Assembly (NCBI GenBank): GCA_002372775.1
Contig: DFIJ01000059.1
Span: 1 to 51,944 of the forward strand
Direction of reading: 5' to 3'
From: Christensenella sp. UBA3700
Lineage (GTDB): Bacteria; Bacillota; Clostridia; Christensenellales; UBA3700
Length of the DNA stretch: 51,944 nucleotides
The notes below the pieces were generated by a model that was not told where the DNA came from, did not search any database, and was given only the letters and a program-made list of their open reading frames with translations. Shown here in pieces: positions 27,375 through 36,713 of this stretch (position 1 is its first letter; the number at the start of each line of letters is the position of its first letter). A program made the translations under genes and the position numbers.

Positions 27375-28559
27375 GTGCTAAAAGGTGAAAACATAGTTCT
27401 AGGAGTAAGTGGCGGTATTGCATGTTATAAGGCATGTGATATTGTTTCTCGCTTAAGAAAGCTAAATGCAAATGTTGATGTAATAATGACAAAGAATGCG
27501 GCTGAATTCGTTCAACCACTTACTTTTGAAACATTATCATCAAATCCAGTTAGCGTAGATATGTTTGCACCTAAGAAAACATTTGAAGTTGAACATATAT
27601 CACTTGCAAAGAAAGCGTCACTTTGTGTTATTGCACCAGCTACAGCAAATGTAATAGCAAAATTAGCTGCTGGAATTGCAGATGATATGTTGACAACAAC
27701 AGTGTTAGCTATGACTTGTCCTGTGCTTATAGCACCAGCTATGAACACAAACATGTTCTTAAACCCAATCACTCAACAAAATATTGAGACTCTAAAAAAG
27801 AGAGGATTTATATTTGTTAGCCCAGATTGTGGTCGTTTAGCTTGTGGTGATGTAGGTGTTGGCAAACTTGCTGACCCTCAAGATATTGTTTCAAATATCG
27901 TTGAGATTCTTCATCCAAAGCAAGATTTCAAAGGAAAGAAAGTATTGATTACATGTGGCGCTACAAGAGAGCCTATTGATGGAGTAAGATTTATTACAAA
28001 TAAATCATCTGGCAAAATGGGAATGGAAATCGCAAAAGCTGTTGTAAAAAGAGGCGGCGAGGTAGTTCTTGTTAAAGGTCTTGTAAGCGTAGACGTTCCA
28101 GCGTATATAACAAACGTTATTCCAGTAGAAACAACAAAGCAAATGTTGGATGCTGTTATGGGCGCGTACGAAGCGTGTGATGTAATTATTAAAGCAGCAG
28201 CTCCTAGTGATTATGCTGTAGAAAATAAATTTGACAATAAGATTAAAGATGAAAACCTTACTTTATCTCTGATAAAGAATCCAGATATAGCTAAGGAAGT
28301 TGGAAAGGTTAAAGGAAATAGAAAACTTGTTATTTTCTGTGCAGAAACCACTGATCTTATGGCAAGTGCATTAAAGAAAATAAAGTCAAAGAATGCAGAT
28401 ATGGTAGTAGCAAATGATGTTACTCAAAAAGGTGCAGGATTTGATGTTGACACTAACATTGTAACTATTGCTAAGAAAGATGGAACATCAAAAGAATATC
28501 CACTTATGAAAAAGAGCGAAGTTGCAGAAGTTATTTTAGATGAAGTTAGTAAGCTATGA
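27375..28559 (+). CDS. coaBC: Phosphopantothenoylcysteine decarboxylase / phosphopantothenate-cysteine ligase
   Basis: Bifunctional coenzyme A enzyme of 394 aa: FMN-dependent decarboxylase (CoaC) then CTP-dependent ligase (CoaB). CoaC shows VSGGIACYKACDIVSRL, the PAMNTNMF substrate motif and CGDVGVGKLADP. CoaB shows VLITCGATREPIDGVRFITN, KSSGKMGMEIAKAV and FCAETTDL. The start is a GTG; GGAG lies 7 nt upstream and the frame is closed in between by the rpoZ stop. The stop shares ATGA with priA. Confidence 0.95.
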   Translation: MLKGENIVLGVSGGIACYKACDIVSRLRKLNANVDVIMTKNAAEFVQPLTFETLSSNPVSVDMFAPKKTFEVEHISLAKKASLCVIAPATANVIAKLAAGIADDMLTTTVLAMTCPVLIAPAMNTNMFLNPITQQNIETLKKRGFIFVSPDCGRLACGDVGVGKLADPQDIVSNIVEILHPKQDFKGKKVLITCGATREPIDGVRFITNKSSGKMGMEIAKAVVKRGGEVVLVKGLVSVDVPAYITNVIPVETTKQMLDAVMGAYEACDVIIKAAAPSDYAVENKFDNKIKDENLTLSLIKNPDIAKEVGKVKGNRKLVIFCAETTDLMASALKKIKSKNADMVVANDVTQKGAGFDVDTNIVTIAKKDGTSKEYPLMKKSEVAEVILDEVSKL

Positions 28560-30751
28560 TTGCAAAGGTAGTAATAGATAGATCTGCTAACGATATTGAT
28601 AGAGTTTTTGATTACTTAATCCCAGATGAATTAGTTGTAGAAAAAGGAGATAGAGTAGTTGTCCCTTTTGGTAAAACACAAACAGAAGGTTTTTGTGTTG
28701 ACTTGGCTGAGACTTATGATGGCAAGTATGAACTAAAAGAGATAATTAGTGTAATTGGCGAATATAAGTGTTTTACTCCAGAGATGTTGGAACTAATGCA
28801 CTATATGAAACAAAGATTCTTCTTAAAGTATGCTGATGTTTTAAGATTATTTATTCCATCTGCATTAAGAACGGGAAAAGTAAGAGATTTGGCAAGATAT
28901 TATATAACGCTAAATCCAAACTTATCTTTAGACGAAATAAAGGCAAAGCTTACAAGAAAATCTGAAAAACAATTACAAATTGTTGAAGAATTAAAAGATG
29001 GCGGCAAGTTCCTAAGTGAATTAAATTTCTTATATGGAGCATCTGCTGTTAATACACTAATTAAGAAAGAAATAGCTCTAAAAGAGCTAAAAAAGATAGA
29101 TAGAGTTCCTTTAAAGAATATTGAGGTTAAATCAAAAGATGTTGATTTAAAACCTGCACAAGAGAATGCTATAAAAACAATCTTCTCAACTAGTAAAGAT
29201 GTAGTTTTACTACATGGAGTTACAGGTTCAGGAAAAACTGTTGTTTATATGCAAGCAATTAAGAAGTGCTTAAAGGAAGGAAAAACAGCAATTATGCTAG
29301 TGCCTGAAATTTCACTAACACCTCAAATGTTAATGAATTTTAGAGGCGAATTTGGAGACCAGGTAGCTGTTCTTCATAGCGGACTTAGCGATGGCGAGAA
29401 GTTTGATGAATGGAAGAAGTTATTACTTGGGGATGCAAGAATTGTTGTTGGTGCTAGATCTGCAATATTTGCGCCTGTTCAGAATGTTGGATTAATCGTT
29501 GTAGATGAGGAACATGATTCAAGTTATGTTAGCGAGACAAATCCAAGATATAGAGTATTAGAAGTTGCTAGATTTAGAGCTCAATATAATAATGCAAAAG
29601 TGGTTTTAGGTTCAGCTACTCCTTCTATAGAAACATACAAGAAGGCTTTAGATGGAGAATATGAGCTTGTAAAGATGGATAAAAGAATCTCTGATAAGGG
29701 ATTGCCTAAGATTGAGATTATAGATATGAAGGATGAAATCCTTCGCGGAAATAATTCTATGTTCTCAAGAGCAATGCAAGATGAACTTAAAAAGACGATG
29801 GAAAGAGGCGAACAAGCCATGATTTTGATTAATAGACTTGGCTATTCTTCTTTCTTAAGATGTAAAAAATGTGGCTATGTTCCAACATGTAAACACTGTG
29901 AAGTTTCTTTGACTTATCACAAGAAAGAAAACAAGTTGAAGTGTCATTATTGTGGAACTAGTTATAATATGCTTTCTGAGTGTCCAAATTGTCATTCACA
30001 CGAAATGGGATTTGGAAAAATGGGAACAGAAACTGTAGTAGAAGAATTACATAAACTTTTCCCAGAAGTTAAGATCCTAAAATTGGATTCTGAAACAAAA
30101 ACTAAGAAAGATGCTATGGTTGAGGTTTTAAGAGAATTTGCGGATAACAAAGCACAAATTCTTGTAGGAACTCAAATGATAGCAAAAGGTCATGACTTTG
30201 GTAATGTAACACTAGTTGGACTTGTAGATGCAGATCTTGGTTTATATCAACAAGACTATAGATCAACAGAAAGAACATTCCAATTGGTTACTCAAATGTC
30301 AGGAAGAGCTGGAAGAGCAGATAAAGAAGGTCATGTAATATTACAAACATATTCGCCGGCAAATTATGTGTATAGATTTGCAACGAATTATAGTTACAAG
30401 GACTTTTATAATAGAGAAATTAATATTCGTGAGACTACTAATTTCCCACCATTTGTGTCAATTATAAGAATTATGATTACACATGAAAAAATGGAAAAAG
30501 CTAGAGAGATTGCTCGAGATATATACATGAAGATTAGAGCTTTAAAAGAGAAAGATAAACATATCATCTCTCTTGCGGGCTCAGAAGCTCATATAACTAA
30601 GATTCAAGATAATTTCAGATATCAAATTGTCATGAGAATTAGTAAAGAAAATGAGCTTGAAACTCTAAAAGAGTTTTATGATATTTTAAATGAAATAGAT
30701 AAGAAAGATGCTAGCGTGTTTGTTGAACAAGATCCGCAAAGCATGATTTAG
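28556..30751 (+). CDS. priA: Primosomal replication restart helicase PriA
   Basis: Reloads the replication machinery at stalled forks. The 731-aa protein has a PriA DNA-binding N-domain, Walker A LHGVTGSGKTVVYMQ, motif II VVDEEHDSSY, and GSATPSIETY. The zinc region has four CxxC pairs (CKKCGYVPTCKHC, then CHYCGTSYNMLSECPNC) inserted in the second helicase domain. LVGTQMIAKGHDFGNVTLVG and QMSGRAGRADKEGHVILQT follow. Four-base overlap with coaBC; def follows after 8 nt. Confidence 0.96.
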   Translation: MIAKVVIDRSANDIDRVFDYLIPDELVVEKGDRVVVPFGKTQTEGFCVDLAETYDGKYELKEIISVIGEYKCFTPEMLELMHYMKQRFFLKYADVLRLFIPSALRTGKVRDLARYYITLNPNLSLDEIKAKLTRKSEKQLQIVEELKDGGKFLSELNFLYGASAVNTLIKKEIALKELKKIDRVPLKNIEVKSKDVDLKPAQENAIKTIFSTSKDVVLLHGVTGSGKTVVYMQAIKKCLKEGKTAIMLVPEISLTPQMLMNFRGEFGDQVAVLHSGLSDGEKFDEWKKLLLGDARIVVGARSAIFAPVQNVGLIVVDEEHDSSYVSETNPRYRVLEVARFRAQYNNAKVVLGSATPSIETYKKALDGEYELVKMDKRISDKGLPKIEIIDMKDEILRGNNSMFSRAMQDELKKTMERGEQAMILINRLGYSSFLRCKKCGYVPTCKHCEVSLTYHKKENKLKCHYCGTSYNMLSECPNCHSHEMGFGKMGTETVVEELHKLFPEVKILKLDSETKTKKDAMVEVLREFADNKAQILVGTQMIAKGHDFGNVTLVGLVDADLGLYQQDYRSTERTFQLVTQMSGRAGRADKEGHVILQTYSPANYVYRFATNYSYKDFYNREINIRETTNFPPFVSIIRIMITHEKMEKAREIARDIYMKIRALKEKDKHIISLAGSEAHITKIQDNFRYQIVMRISKENELETLKEFYDILNEIDKKDASVFVEQDPQSMI

Positions 30752-30759
30752 GAGATAAT

Positions 30760-31206
30760 ATGGCATTAAGAGATATAGTTGTTGATGGAAATGCAGTATT
30801 AAGAAAGCGTTGTCGTGAAGTAGAAGTATTTGACGATAAATTAGCTAAGTTATTAGACGATATGAAAGACACTCTAAAGAAGGCAGATGGAGTTGGCCTT
30901 GCTGCTCCTCAAGTTGGAATATTAAAAAGAGTTGTTATCGTATGGTTTGAAGACTTTTATTTAGAGATGGTTAATCCAGTTATTGTTTCTTCTTCAGGAG
31001 AACAAATTGGACCAGAAGGATGTTTATCTGTACCAGGTAAGTCATGTGATGTTTTACGTCCAGATAAAGTAACTTGTAAATATCAAACAAGAAAAGGCAC
31101 AAAGAAGGAAATTACAGTTGAACATTTCATTGCCAGAATTTTCTGTCATGAGATTGATCACTTAGATGGAATTCTTTATTACGACAAGGAGTATTCAGGT
31201 AAATAA
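30760..31206 (+). CDS. def: Peptide deformylase
   Basis: Removes the formyl group from the initiator Met; metalloenzyme. All three family motifs are present: GVGLAAPQVGI (I), EGCLSVPG (II, with the metal Cys) and HEIDHLDGILYYD (III, HExxH). Length 148 aa. It precedes fmt with a 1-nt overlap (TAATG), pairing the deformylase with the formyltransferase as usual. Confidence 0.96.
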   Translation: MALRDIVVDGNAVLRKRCREVEVFDDKLAKLLDDMKDTLKKADGVGLAAPQVGILKRVVIVWFEDFYLEMVNPVIVSSSGEQIGPEGCLSVPGKSCDVLRPDKVTCKYQTRKGTKKEITVEHFIARIFCHEIDHLDGILYYDKEYSGK

Positions 31207-32129
31207 TGAGAGTAGTATTCTTAGGTACACCAGATTTCGCAGTTCCAACTCTTAGAGCTTTGATTAATTCAAAGCATGAGGTTTTGGCGGTTGTTACACA
31301 ACCGGATAAAGAAAGAGATAGAAGAGTTGTAACTCCATCTCCTGTTAAAGAAGAAGCTCTTAAACATAATATTAAAGTTCTTCAATACAACAAAATTAGA
31401 CTAGAAGGTGTTGAAGATTTAAAGGCACTTAATCCAGATATTATGGTTACTTGTGCTTATGGTCAAATAATATCTCAAGAGATATTAGACATTGCAAAAT
31501 ATGGCGTTATAAATGTTCATGGTTCACTGCTTCCAAAGTATAGAGGATCAGCCCCAATTCAATGGAGTGTCATTAATGGCGAAACTAAGACTGGAATAAC
31601 AATAATGCAAACAGCTCTTGGGATTGATTGTGGCGACATGATTTTGCAAAAAGAAGTAGAAATAGGTAAATATGAAACCGCAGGTGAATTATTCGACAGA
31701 TTGGCTATAATTGCCCCAGACGTATTGTTAGAGGCGATGGATTTAATCGAAAATGGTAAAGCGGTGTTTGTTAAACAAAATGAAGAGGAAGCAACTCACT
31801 GTCCAAAACTTGAAAAAAGTAATGGTCTTATAGATTGGAATGAGGATGCGAATACAATATTTCATAAAGTTTACGGAATGAATCCATGGCCATCTGCTTA
31901 TTGCACATTAAATGGAAAGATGTTCAAGATTCATAAAGTAGATATTGTGGATGTTCATAATAATGGATTTAAGCCAGGCGATGTAATTGAACTTTCAAGT
32001 AAGTCATATGGTGTGTTCTGTAAGGACAAAGTCATTAAGCTTTTAGAAGTACAACTAGAAGGAAAAAAGAGGATGCCAATTGAAGAGTTTATTCTTGGCT
32101 ATGATTTAAAGGGAGCGTCGCTAAATTAA
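31206..32129 (+). CDS. fmt: Methionyl-tRNA formyltransferase
   Basis: Formylates initiator Met-tRNA with 10-formyl-THF, linking translation to folate metabolism. The 307-aa protein has VFLGTPDFAVPTLRALI, VVTQPDKERDRR, the catalytic INVHGSLLPKYRGSAPIQW and TGITIMQTALGIDCGDM, then the C-terminal anticodon-arm domain (VYGMNPWPSAYC). Overlaps def by 1 nt; rsmB follows after one base. Confidence 0.96.
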   Translation: MRVVFLGTPDFAVPTLRALINSKHEVLAVVTQPDKERDRRVVTPSPVKEEALKHNIKVLQYNKIRLEGVEDLKALNPDIMVTCAYGQIISQEILDIAKYGVINVHGSLLPKYRGSAPIQWSVINGETKTGITIMQTALGIDCGDMILQKEVEIGKYETAGELFDRLAIIAPDVLLEAMDLIENGKAVFVKQNEEEATHCPKLEKSNGLIDWNEDANTIFHKVYGMNPWPSAYCTLNGKMFKIHKVDIVDVHNNGFKPGDVIELSSKSYGVFCKDKVIKLLEVQLEGKKRMPIEEFILGYDLKGASLN

Positions 32130-32130
32130 T

Positions 32131-33351
32131 ATGAAAGATTTGGAACTTTCTTACAGCATTTTGAAAGAGATATACGTTAATAAAGCATATGCAGCTTTAG
32201 AGTTATCTAACAAAATAAAAGATGCTGAGAATCCAAAGTTTGTTACAAATCTTGTTTATGGTGTTTTAGAAAAGGATACACAATTTAATTACTATATTGA
32301 CACATTGGTTTCAAAAAAACCAAAGAATGCAATAATTATTCTTTTAAAGATAGGAATGTATCTTGTTAAGTATATGAATTCTATGCCAACATATGCTGCT
32401 GTTTCTAATACAGTTTCTTTATGTGAGAGCGTTGGGAAAAGAGAAGTTAAAGGCTTTGTTAATGCGACTTTAAAGAAGTTCTCAACAACAGAATTCGAAA
32501 TGCCAAAAGATAAATTCTTAGCATTATCAATTGAGTCATCAACTCCTTTGTTTATAGTTAAGAAATTGTGTAATCAATATGGCTATGAAAAAGCAAAAGA
32601 ATTCCTTATGTTGCCTAATTTTGAACTAGAACATGTTAGAGTGAATTCTAGAAAATCAACAATGAAAGAAATAGAAGACAAAATCAAAGATTTTGTTCCT
32701 TCAACAAATAATTCTATCTACGCAAAGAATGATAAAGTTGTAAAAGATTTATATGCTTGTGGAAAGATAACAATTCAATCTTTATCTTCAATGAAAGCGT
32801 GCGAGGTTTTAGCACCAAATGATGGAGATAAGATTTTGGATTTATGTTCAGCTCCTGGTGGTAAATCTATTTATATGTCAGAACTTGCAAATGTAGATAT
32901 TGTTTCTTGTGATATTCATGAACATAGACTCGATTTAATCAAGAGCTATATAAACAGAATGGGGGCTCAAGGAATTAGTATTAAATTAAATGATGCTACT
33001 ATTTTAAATGAAGAATTTGTAGATAAGTTTGATAAGGTTCTTGCAGATGTTCCTTGTTCTGGACTTGGAGTAGCAAATAGAAAACCAGATATTTATTTAG
33101 ATATCTCAGATAAGGATATAAAGGATTTAAGTGAAATCCAATATAAGATATTATGCAATGCTGCAAAGTACGTTAAAAAAGGTGGCGTGTTAGTATATTC
33201 TACTTGCACAATTCTAAGAGAAGAAAACCAAAATAACGTTAAGAAGTTCTTAAAAGATAACAAAGATTTTAAGAGCGTTGAAGAAATACAGTTATTGCCA
33301 AATAAAGAAGGACTTGATGGATTCTATATCCATAAGATGACGAGGGTTTAA
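32131..33351 (+). CDS. rsmB: 16S rRNA m5C967 methyltransferase
   Basis: SAM-dependent C5-methylation of C967 in 16S rRNA. The 406-aa protein has an N-terminal NusB-like RNA-binding domain (about 1-125) and the Nol1/Nop2/Sun catalytic domain: LDLCSAPGGKSIYMSEL (SAM loop), VLADVPCSGLGVANRKPDI (first catalytic Cys in PCSG) and YSTCTILREENQNNV (second, STCT). The stop overlaps rlmN by 1 nt. Confidence 0.95.
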   Translation: MKDLELSYSILKEIYVNKAYAALELSNKIKDAENPKFVTNLVYGVLEKDTQFNYYIDTLVSKKPKNAIIILLKIGMYLVKYMNSMPTYAAVSNTVSLCESVGKREVKGFVNATLKKFSTTEFEMPKDKFLALSIESSTPLFIVKKLCNQYGYEKAKEFLMLPNFELEHVRVNSRKSTMKEIEDKIKDFVPSTNNSIYAKNDKVVKDLYACGKITIQSLSSMKACEVLAPNDGDKILDLCSAPGGKSIYMSELANVDIVSCDIHEHRLDLIKSYINRMGAQGISIKLNDATILNEEFVDKFDKVLADVPCSGLGVANRKPDIYLDISDKDIKDLSEIQYKILCNAAKYVKKGGVLVYSTCTILREENQNNVKKFLKDNKDFKSVEEIQLLPNKEGLDGFYIHKMTRV

Positions 33352-34394
33352 TGCAACTATTAGATTATTCATTAAAAGAGATAACAGATATCGTAAAAGA
33401 ACTTGGTGAGCCTCAATTTAGAGCCAAGCAACTTTTTGAATGGGTAACTAAAGGTGCTCATTATGAGGAAATGACAAATCTTCCTAAGTCTTTCATTGAG
33501 AAATTAAAGAATGCTGGATATAAAGATCAAGCTATTAAAATAGAAGAAGTTTTAGAGTCAAAACTAGATGGTACTAAAAAATACATTTATTCGCTTGAAG
33601 ATGGCAATGTAATTGAAGGCGTTTTGATGAAATATAAATATGGAAACACAATATGTGTTTCAACTCAAGTTGGATGTAGAATGAACTGTGCATTCTGCGC
33701 GTCTGGTCTTGATGGTCTTGTTAGAAATTTAACTCCAGGTGAAATCTTAGGACAAGTCGTTGCTGTAAATAGAGACAATCTAGTAAAGAAAGATGAAAGA
33801 GCTATAACAAACATTGTTTTAATGGGTAGCGGCGAACCAATGGATAATTATGATAATGTAACAAAATTCTTACGCCTAGTTAATGCGGAAGAAGGATTGA
33901 ATATTTCTATGAGAAATATTTCATTGTCTACATGTGGTGTTTGCGATAAAATCTATAAGCTTGCGGATGATGGATTTACATTAACATTGACAATTTCATT
34001 GCATGCTCCAGATAATGAAACTAGAGAAACAATTATGCCTATAACTAAAAAGTTTAAAGTTGAAGACATAATGAAGGCTGTAAAATATTACTTCGATAAA
34101 ACAGGTAGAAGAATTGTTTTTGAATATTCAATGATTAACGGGAAGAATGACAATGTTGAAGAAGCTCAAAAATTATCTAGACTTCTTCGTGGTGTTCCAG
34201 CTCACGTTAATCTAATCCCTCTAAATTATGTAAAGGAAAGAGGATTACATTCTGCTAGTAAAGACAATATAAAGACATTTATGGACGTCTTAAATAAGAA
34301 TAAGATAAGTTGTACAATAAGAAGGACGATGGGTGCAGATATAGAAGGTGCATGCGGACAATTAAGAAGAAAATACTTAAAGATGGGTGAATAA
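33351..34394 (+). CDS. rlmN: 23S rRNA A2503 / tRNA A37 C2-methyltransferase
   Basis: Dual-cysteine radical-SAM methyltransferase. The 347-aa protein carries STQVGCRMNCAFCASGLDGL (CxxxCxxC), NIVLMGSGEPMDNYDNV, SLSTCGV, LTISLHAPDNETRETIMPI and, near the end, the methyl-carrying Cys in RTMGADIEGACGQL. It overlaps rsgA by one base. In B. subtilis prpC and prkC lie between rlmN and rsgA; here there is no room for them. Confidence 0.96.
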   Translation: MQLLDYSLKEITDIVKELGEPQFRAKQLFEWVTKGAHYEEMTNLPKSFIEKLKNAGYKDQAIKIEEVLESKLDGTKKYIYSLEDGNVIEGVLMKYKYGNTICVSTQVGCRMNCAFCASGLDGLVRNLTPGEILGQVVAVNRDNLVKKDERAITNIVLMGSGEPMDNYDNVTKFLRLVNAEEGLNISMRNISLSTCGVCDKIYKLADDGFTLTLTISLHAPDNETRETIMPITKKFKVEDIMKAVKYYFDKTGRRIVFEYSMINGKNDNVEEAQKLSRLLRGVPAHVNLIPLNYVKERGLHSASKDNIKTFMDVLNKNKISCTIRRTMGADIEGACGQLRRKYLKMGE

Positions 34395-35284
34395 TGGCAA
34401 TCAGTGAAGGACAAATCATAAAAGGCGTTGGCGGTTTATATACAGTTGAACTTACTAATGGTGAAATCATTAGATGTAAAGCTCGTGGTAAATTAAGAGT
34501 TAATGGCGGTGATTTGTTTATCGGAGATTACGTTGAGGCTAATTATAACGATAAAAAAGAAGGCGTTATTGAAAAGGTTAAACCTAGAACTTCTCAACTA
34601 ATAAGACCTTATGTTTCAAACATTGATGGAATTATTATTGTTGTGTCTCCAATTCCAGAGCCAAACTTCCTTCTAATTGATAAATTGATAATTGGTGCTG
34701 TAGCACAAGGTATAAAAGCAATAATTTGCGTAAATAAGCCTGATTTGGACGGTTTCACAAAACTTGTGGAACGCGTAAAAACTGACTACTCAACTCTTGC
34801 AACTGTCCTTGAAATCGACGCTTTGAAGGGAAAAGGCAGTGATGAGCTAAAAGCGTTAGTTAAAGGAAAATTCTATGCTCTTGCTGGTCAATCTGCTGTT
34901 GGAAAATCAACGTTTATTAATACGATGATTGGTCAAGAAGTTATGGAAACAGGCGAAATTTCTTCACATAGTGAAAGAGGTAAAAATACAACAAGACATG
35001 TTGAGATTATTAAGCTTGAAGATGGCACAAAAATCGCGGATACTTGTGGCTTTGATAAATTAATGATGCCAGTAGCAGATCCTGCGGAACTTGCTAGTTA
35101 TTTCGTGGATTTTGATGAGTTTGTTCCAAACTGTAAATTCAAGGGTAGTTGTAGACATGTTGACGAGGATGTTTGTGGTGTCAAAGATGCAGTAAATAAG
35201 GGACTTTTGTCCAAGGATAGATATGATAGATATCTACAACTTTATAAAGAATCAATACAAAGGTGGAATAAAAGATATGATTAA
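34394..35284 (+). CDS. rsgA: Ribosome small-subunit-dependent GTPase RsgA
   Basis: Circularly permuted GTPase acting in 30S maturation. The 296-aa protein has an OB-fold N-domain (EGQIIKGVGGLYTVEL), the permuted motif order with CVNKPDL (G4) before LAGQSAVGKSTFINTM (G1) and ADTCGFD (G3), and the C-terminal zinc knuckle C...CRHVDEDVCGVKDAV. It overlaps rpe by 8 nt. Confidence 0.95.
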   Translation: MAISEGQIIKGVGGLYTVELTNGEIIRCKARGKLRVNGGDLFIGDYVEANYNDKKEGVIEKVKPRTSQLIRPYVSNIDGIIIVVSPIPEPNFLLIDKLIIGAVAQGIKAIICVNKPDLDGFTKLVERVKTDYSTLATVLEIDALKGKGSDELKALVKGKFYALAGQSAVGKSTFINTMIGQEVMETGEISSHSERGKNTTRHVEIIKLEDGTKIADTCGFDKLMMPVADPAELASYFVDFDEFVPNCKFKGSCRHVDEDVCGVKDAVNKGLLSKDRYDRYLQLYKESIQRWNKRYD

Positions 35285-35924
35285 TGTTCAAATTTCTCCA
35301 TCAGTTTTATCTGTTGATATTGATAAAATTGGTGATGCAGTTAAAAATCTTGAAAAGTACGGTGCTAGCTACGTTCATTGCGATTGTTTAGATGGAGTTT
35401 TTGCTCCAAATACATCTGATGGAATTAGAATGGTTAAAATTTGCAAAGCAAATTCTAATTTACCTTTAGATGTTCATTTAATGATAATGAATCCAGATAA
35501 GTACATTAAAGATTATGTAGATGCTGGTGCAGATATTATTACTTTCCATGAAAGTGCATGTACAAAAACTGCTGAAACTCTAGATTTTATCCACTCTTTG
35601 GGCAAAAAAGCGGGTCTTGTTTTAAACCCAGATATTGATTTAAATACAGTTAAAAATTATTTAGATAAAGTAGATGTAATTATGCTTATGGGTGTATTCC
35701 CAGGTTTCTCAGGACAAAAGTTTATTCCAGAAACAATGGATAGAGTATCTAAATTAAAAGAAATTATTGGTGATAGAAACATCAAAATTGAAGTCGATGG
35801 TGGCGTAAAATCTAATAACATTAGAGAGCTTGTTGAAAGGGGATGTGATATCTGCGTAGGTGGATCATCTGTATTCAATGCTCCATCAATTAAAGAGGGA
35901 TTAGAAGCATTACTAAATGCTTAA
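35277..35924 (+). CDS. rpe: Ribulose-phosphate 3-epimerase
   Basis: Interconverts ribulose-5-P and xylulose-5-P in the pentose phosphate pathway. The 215-aa TIM barrel has ISPSVLSVDI, HCDCLDGVFAPNTSDG, LDVHLMIMNPDKYI, ITFHESA, LMGVFPGFSGQKFIP and IEVDGGVKSNN, covering the metal-binding His/Asp residues. An upstream ATG at 35223 is in frame, but it is inside rsgA; the ATG at 35277 gives the family N-terminus MINVQISPS and has AGGTGG upstream. Last gene of the operon. Confidence 0.95.
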   Translation: MINVQISPSVLSVDIDKIGDAVKNLEKYGASYVHCDCLDGVFAPNTSDGIRMVKICKANSNLPLDVHLMIMNPDKYIKDYVDAGADIITFHESACTKTAETLDFIHSLGKKAGLVLNPDIDLNTVKNYLDKVDVIMLMGVFPGFSGQKFIPETMDRVSKLKEIIGDRNIKIEVDGGVKSNNIRELVERGCDICVGGSSVFNAPSIKEGLEALLNA

Positions 35925-35956
35925 AATCCCCAGTAAAATAGGGAATTAATAAAAAA

Positions 35957-35988
35957 AATAAGACATCGATAAACGATGTCTTTTTTTA
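35957..35988. terminator. Bidirectional terminator between rpe and rpmB
   Basis: AGACATCG (35961-35968) and CGATGTCT (35974-35981) form an 8-bp stem around ATAAA. A runs lie on the left and T runs on the right, so it can end both the rpe transcript (+) and the rpmB transcript (-). Confidence 0.88.
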
Positions 35989-36007
35989 ATCTATGTATAA
36001 GTACTAA

Positions 36008-36196
36008 TTATGCACGGCTATCTAATTTCTTTAGACATCTTGTGCAAACGTATGCATGTTCAATAGCTCCGTTTTCATTAACTAGCTTAACCTTTTGAAC
36101 ATTTGCTCCCCAACTTCTTCTTGTTTTTCTATTTGAGTGGCTAACGTTGTTACCTGATAATTGTCCTTTTCCACAAATGGCACATACTCTAGACAT
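36008..36196 (-). CDS. rpmB: 50S ribosomal protein bL28, zinc-binding form
   Basis: Large-subunit protein. The 62-aa sequence has MSRVCAICGKGQLSGNNVSH, RKTRRSWGANVQKVKL and VCTRCLKKL; the two CxxC pairs mark the zinc-containing paralogue. A TTG at 36202 is in frame, but the ATG at 36196 is the family start, with AGGAGG 9 nt upstream on the minus strand. It is transcribed against its neighbours, as in B. subtilis. The tiny spoVM gene that adjoins it there is absent. Confidence 0.95.
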   Translation of the reverse strand: MSRVCAICGKGQLSGNNVSHSNRKTRRSWGANVQKVKLVNENGAIEHAYVCTRCLKKLDSRA

Positions 36197-36230
36197 AATC
36201 AATACCTCCTAAATGCAATCTTGCTTTGAT

Positions 36231-36259
36231 ATAATAACAAAATAAAAAGTATAATGCAA
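36231..36259 (-). promoter_or_regulatory. Promoter of rpmB
   Basis: Minus strand: TTGCAT (36254-36259), 17-bp spacer, TATTAT (36231-36236). The leader of about 28 nt contains AGGAGG. Confidence 0.7.
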
Positions 36260-36332
36260 CTAAAATATACTTGTTTTTTATGAATTTTTAAGACATTTCT
36301 TGTCCGGTCAAAATACTTGCCAAATACAATTA

Positions 36333-36338
36333 TATAAT
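36333..36338 (+). promoter_or_regulatory. -10 box of the asp23-fakA-recG operon
   Basis: TATAAT at 36333-36338, with the start site predicted near 36345 and ATG at 36354. No convincing -35 is seen at the right distance. TAGG is only 3 nt from the ATG. Confidence 0.5.
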
Positions 36339-36353
36339 ATAAAATATAGGTGT

Positions 36354-36704
36354 ATGGCTGTTAAGACTTCAAATTTTTATGGAAAATTGGTAATTTCTGA
36401 CACTGCAATTTCGATGACGGCATCGCAAGCAGCTTTAGATTGTTACGGAGTTATTGATTTAGTTTCTAGATCGCTTACAGACAGCCTTAGCGAATTGTTC
36501 AACAAGACTACAATTGGTAAGGGCGTAAAGGTTGTAACAATTAGCAACAGAATAAACTTAGAATTGTTCGTAATACTTAAAGAGGGTGTGAATGTATCCG
36601 CAGTTACCGAGGAAATCGAGAAAACTGTTAAGTACTACGTTGAGACTTTTACAGGTATGCGTGTTAATAAAGTTGTTGTTAATGTCGTTGGTGTAAGAGT
36701 TTAG
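36354..36704 (+). CDS. Asp23/Gls24 family envelope stress protein (YloU-like)
   Basis: The 116-aa protein is a single Asp23 domain: YGKLVISDTAISMTASQAAL, GVIDLVSRS, the strand/loop KGVKVVTISNRINLELFVIL and the terminal helix VKYYVETFTGMRVNKVVVNV. The family is linked to envelope stress and membrane homeostasis. A TTG at 36300 is in frame but lies upstream of the -10 box; the ATG at 36354 fits the transcript start. The order rpmB-yloU-yloV-recG is the conserved one, which supports this annotation. Confidence 0.9.
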   Translation: MAVKTSNFYGKLVISDTAISMTASQAALDCYGVIDLVSRSLTDSLSELFNKTTIGKGVKVVTISNRINLELFVILKEGVNVSAVTEEIEKTVKYYVETFTGMRVNKVVVNVVGVRV

Positions 36705-36713
36705 GAGATATGA

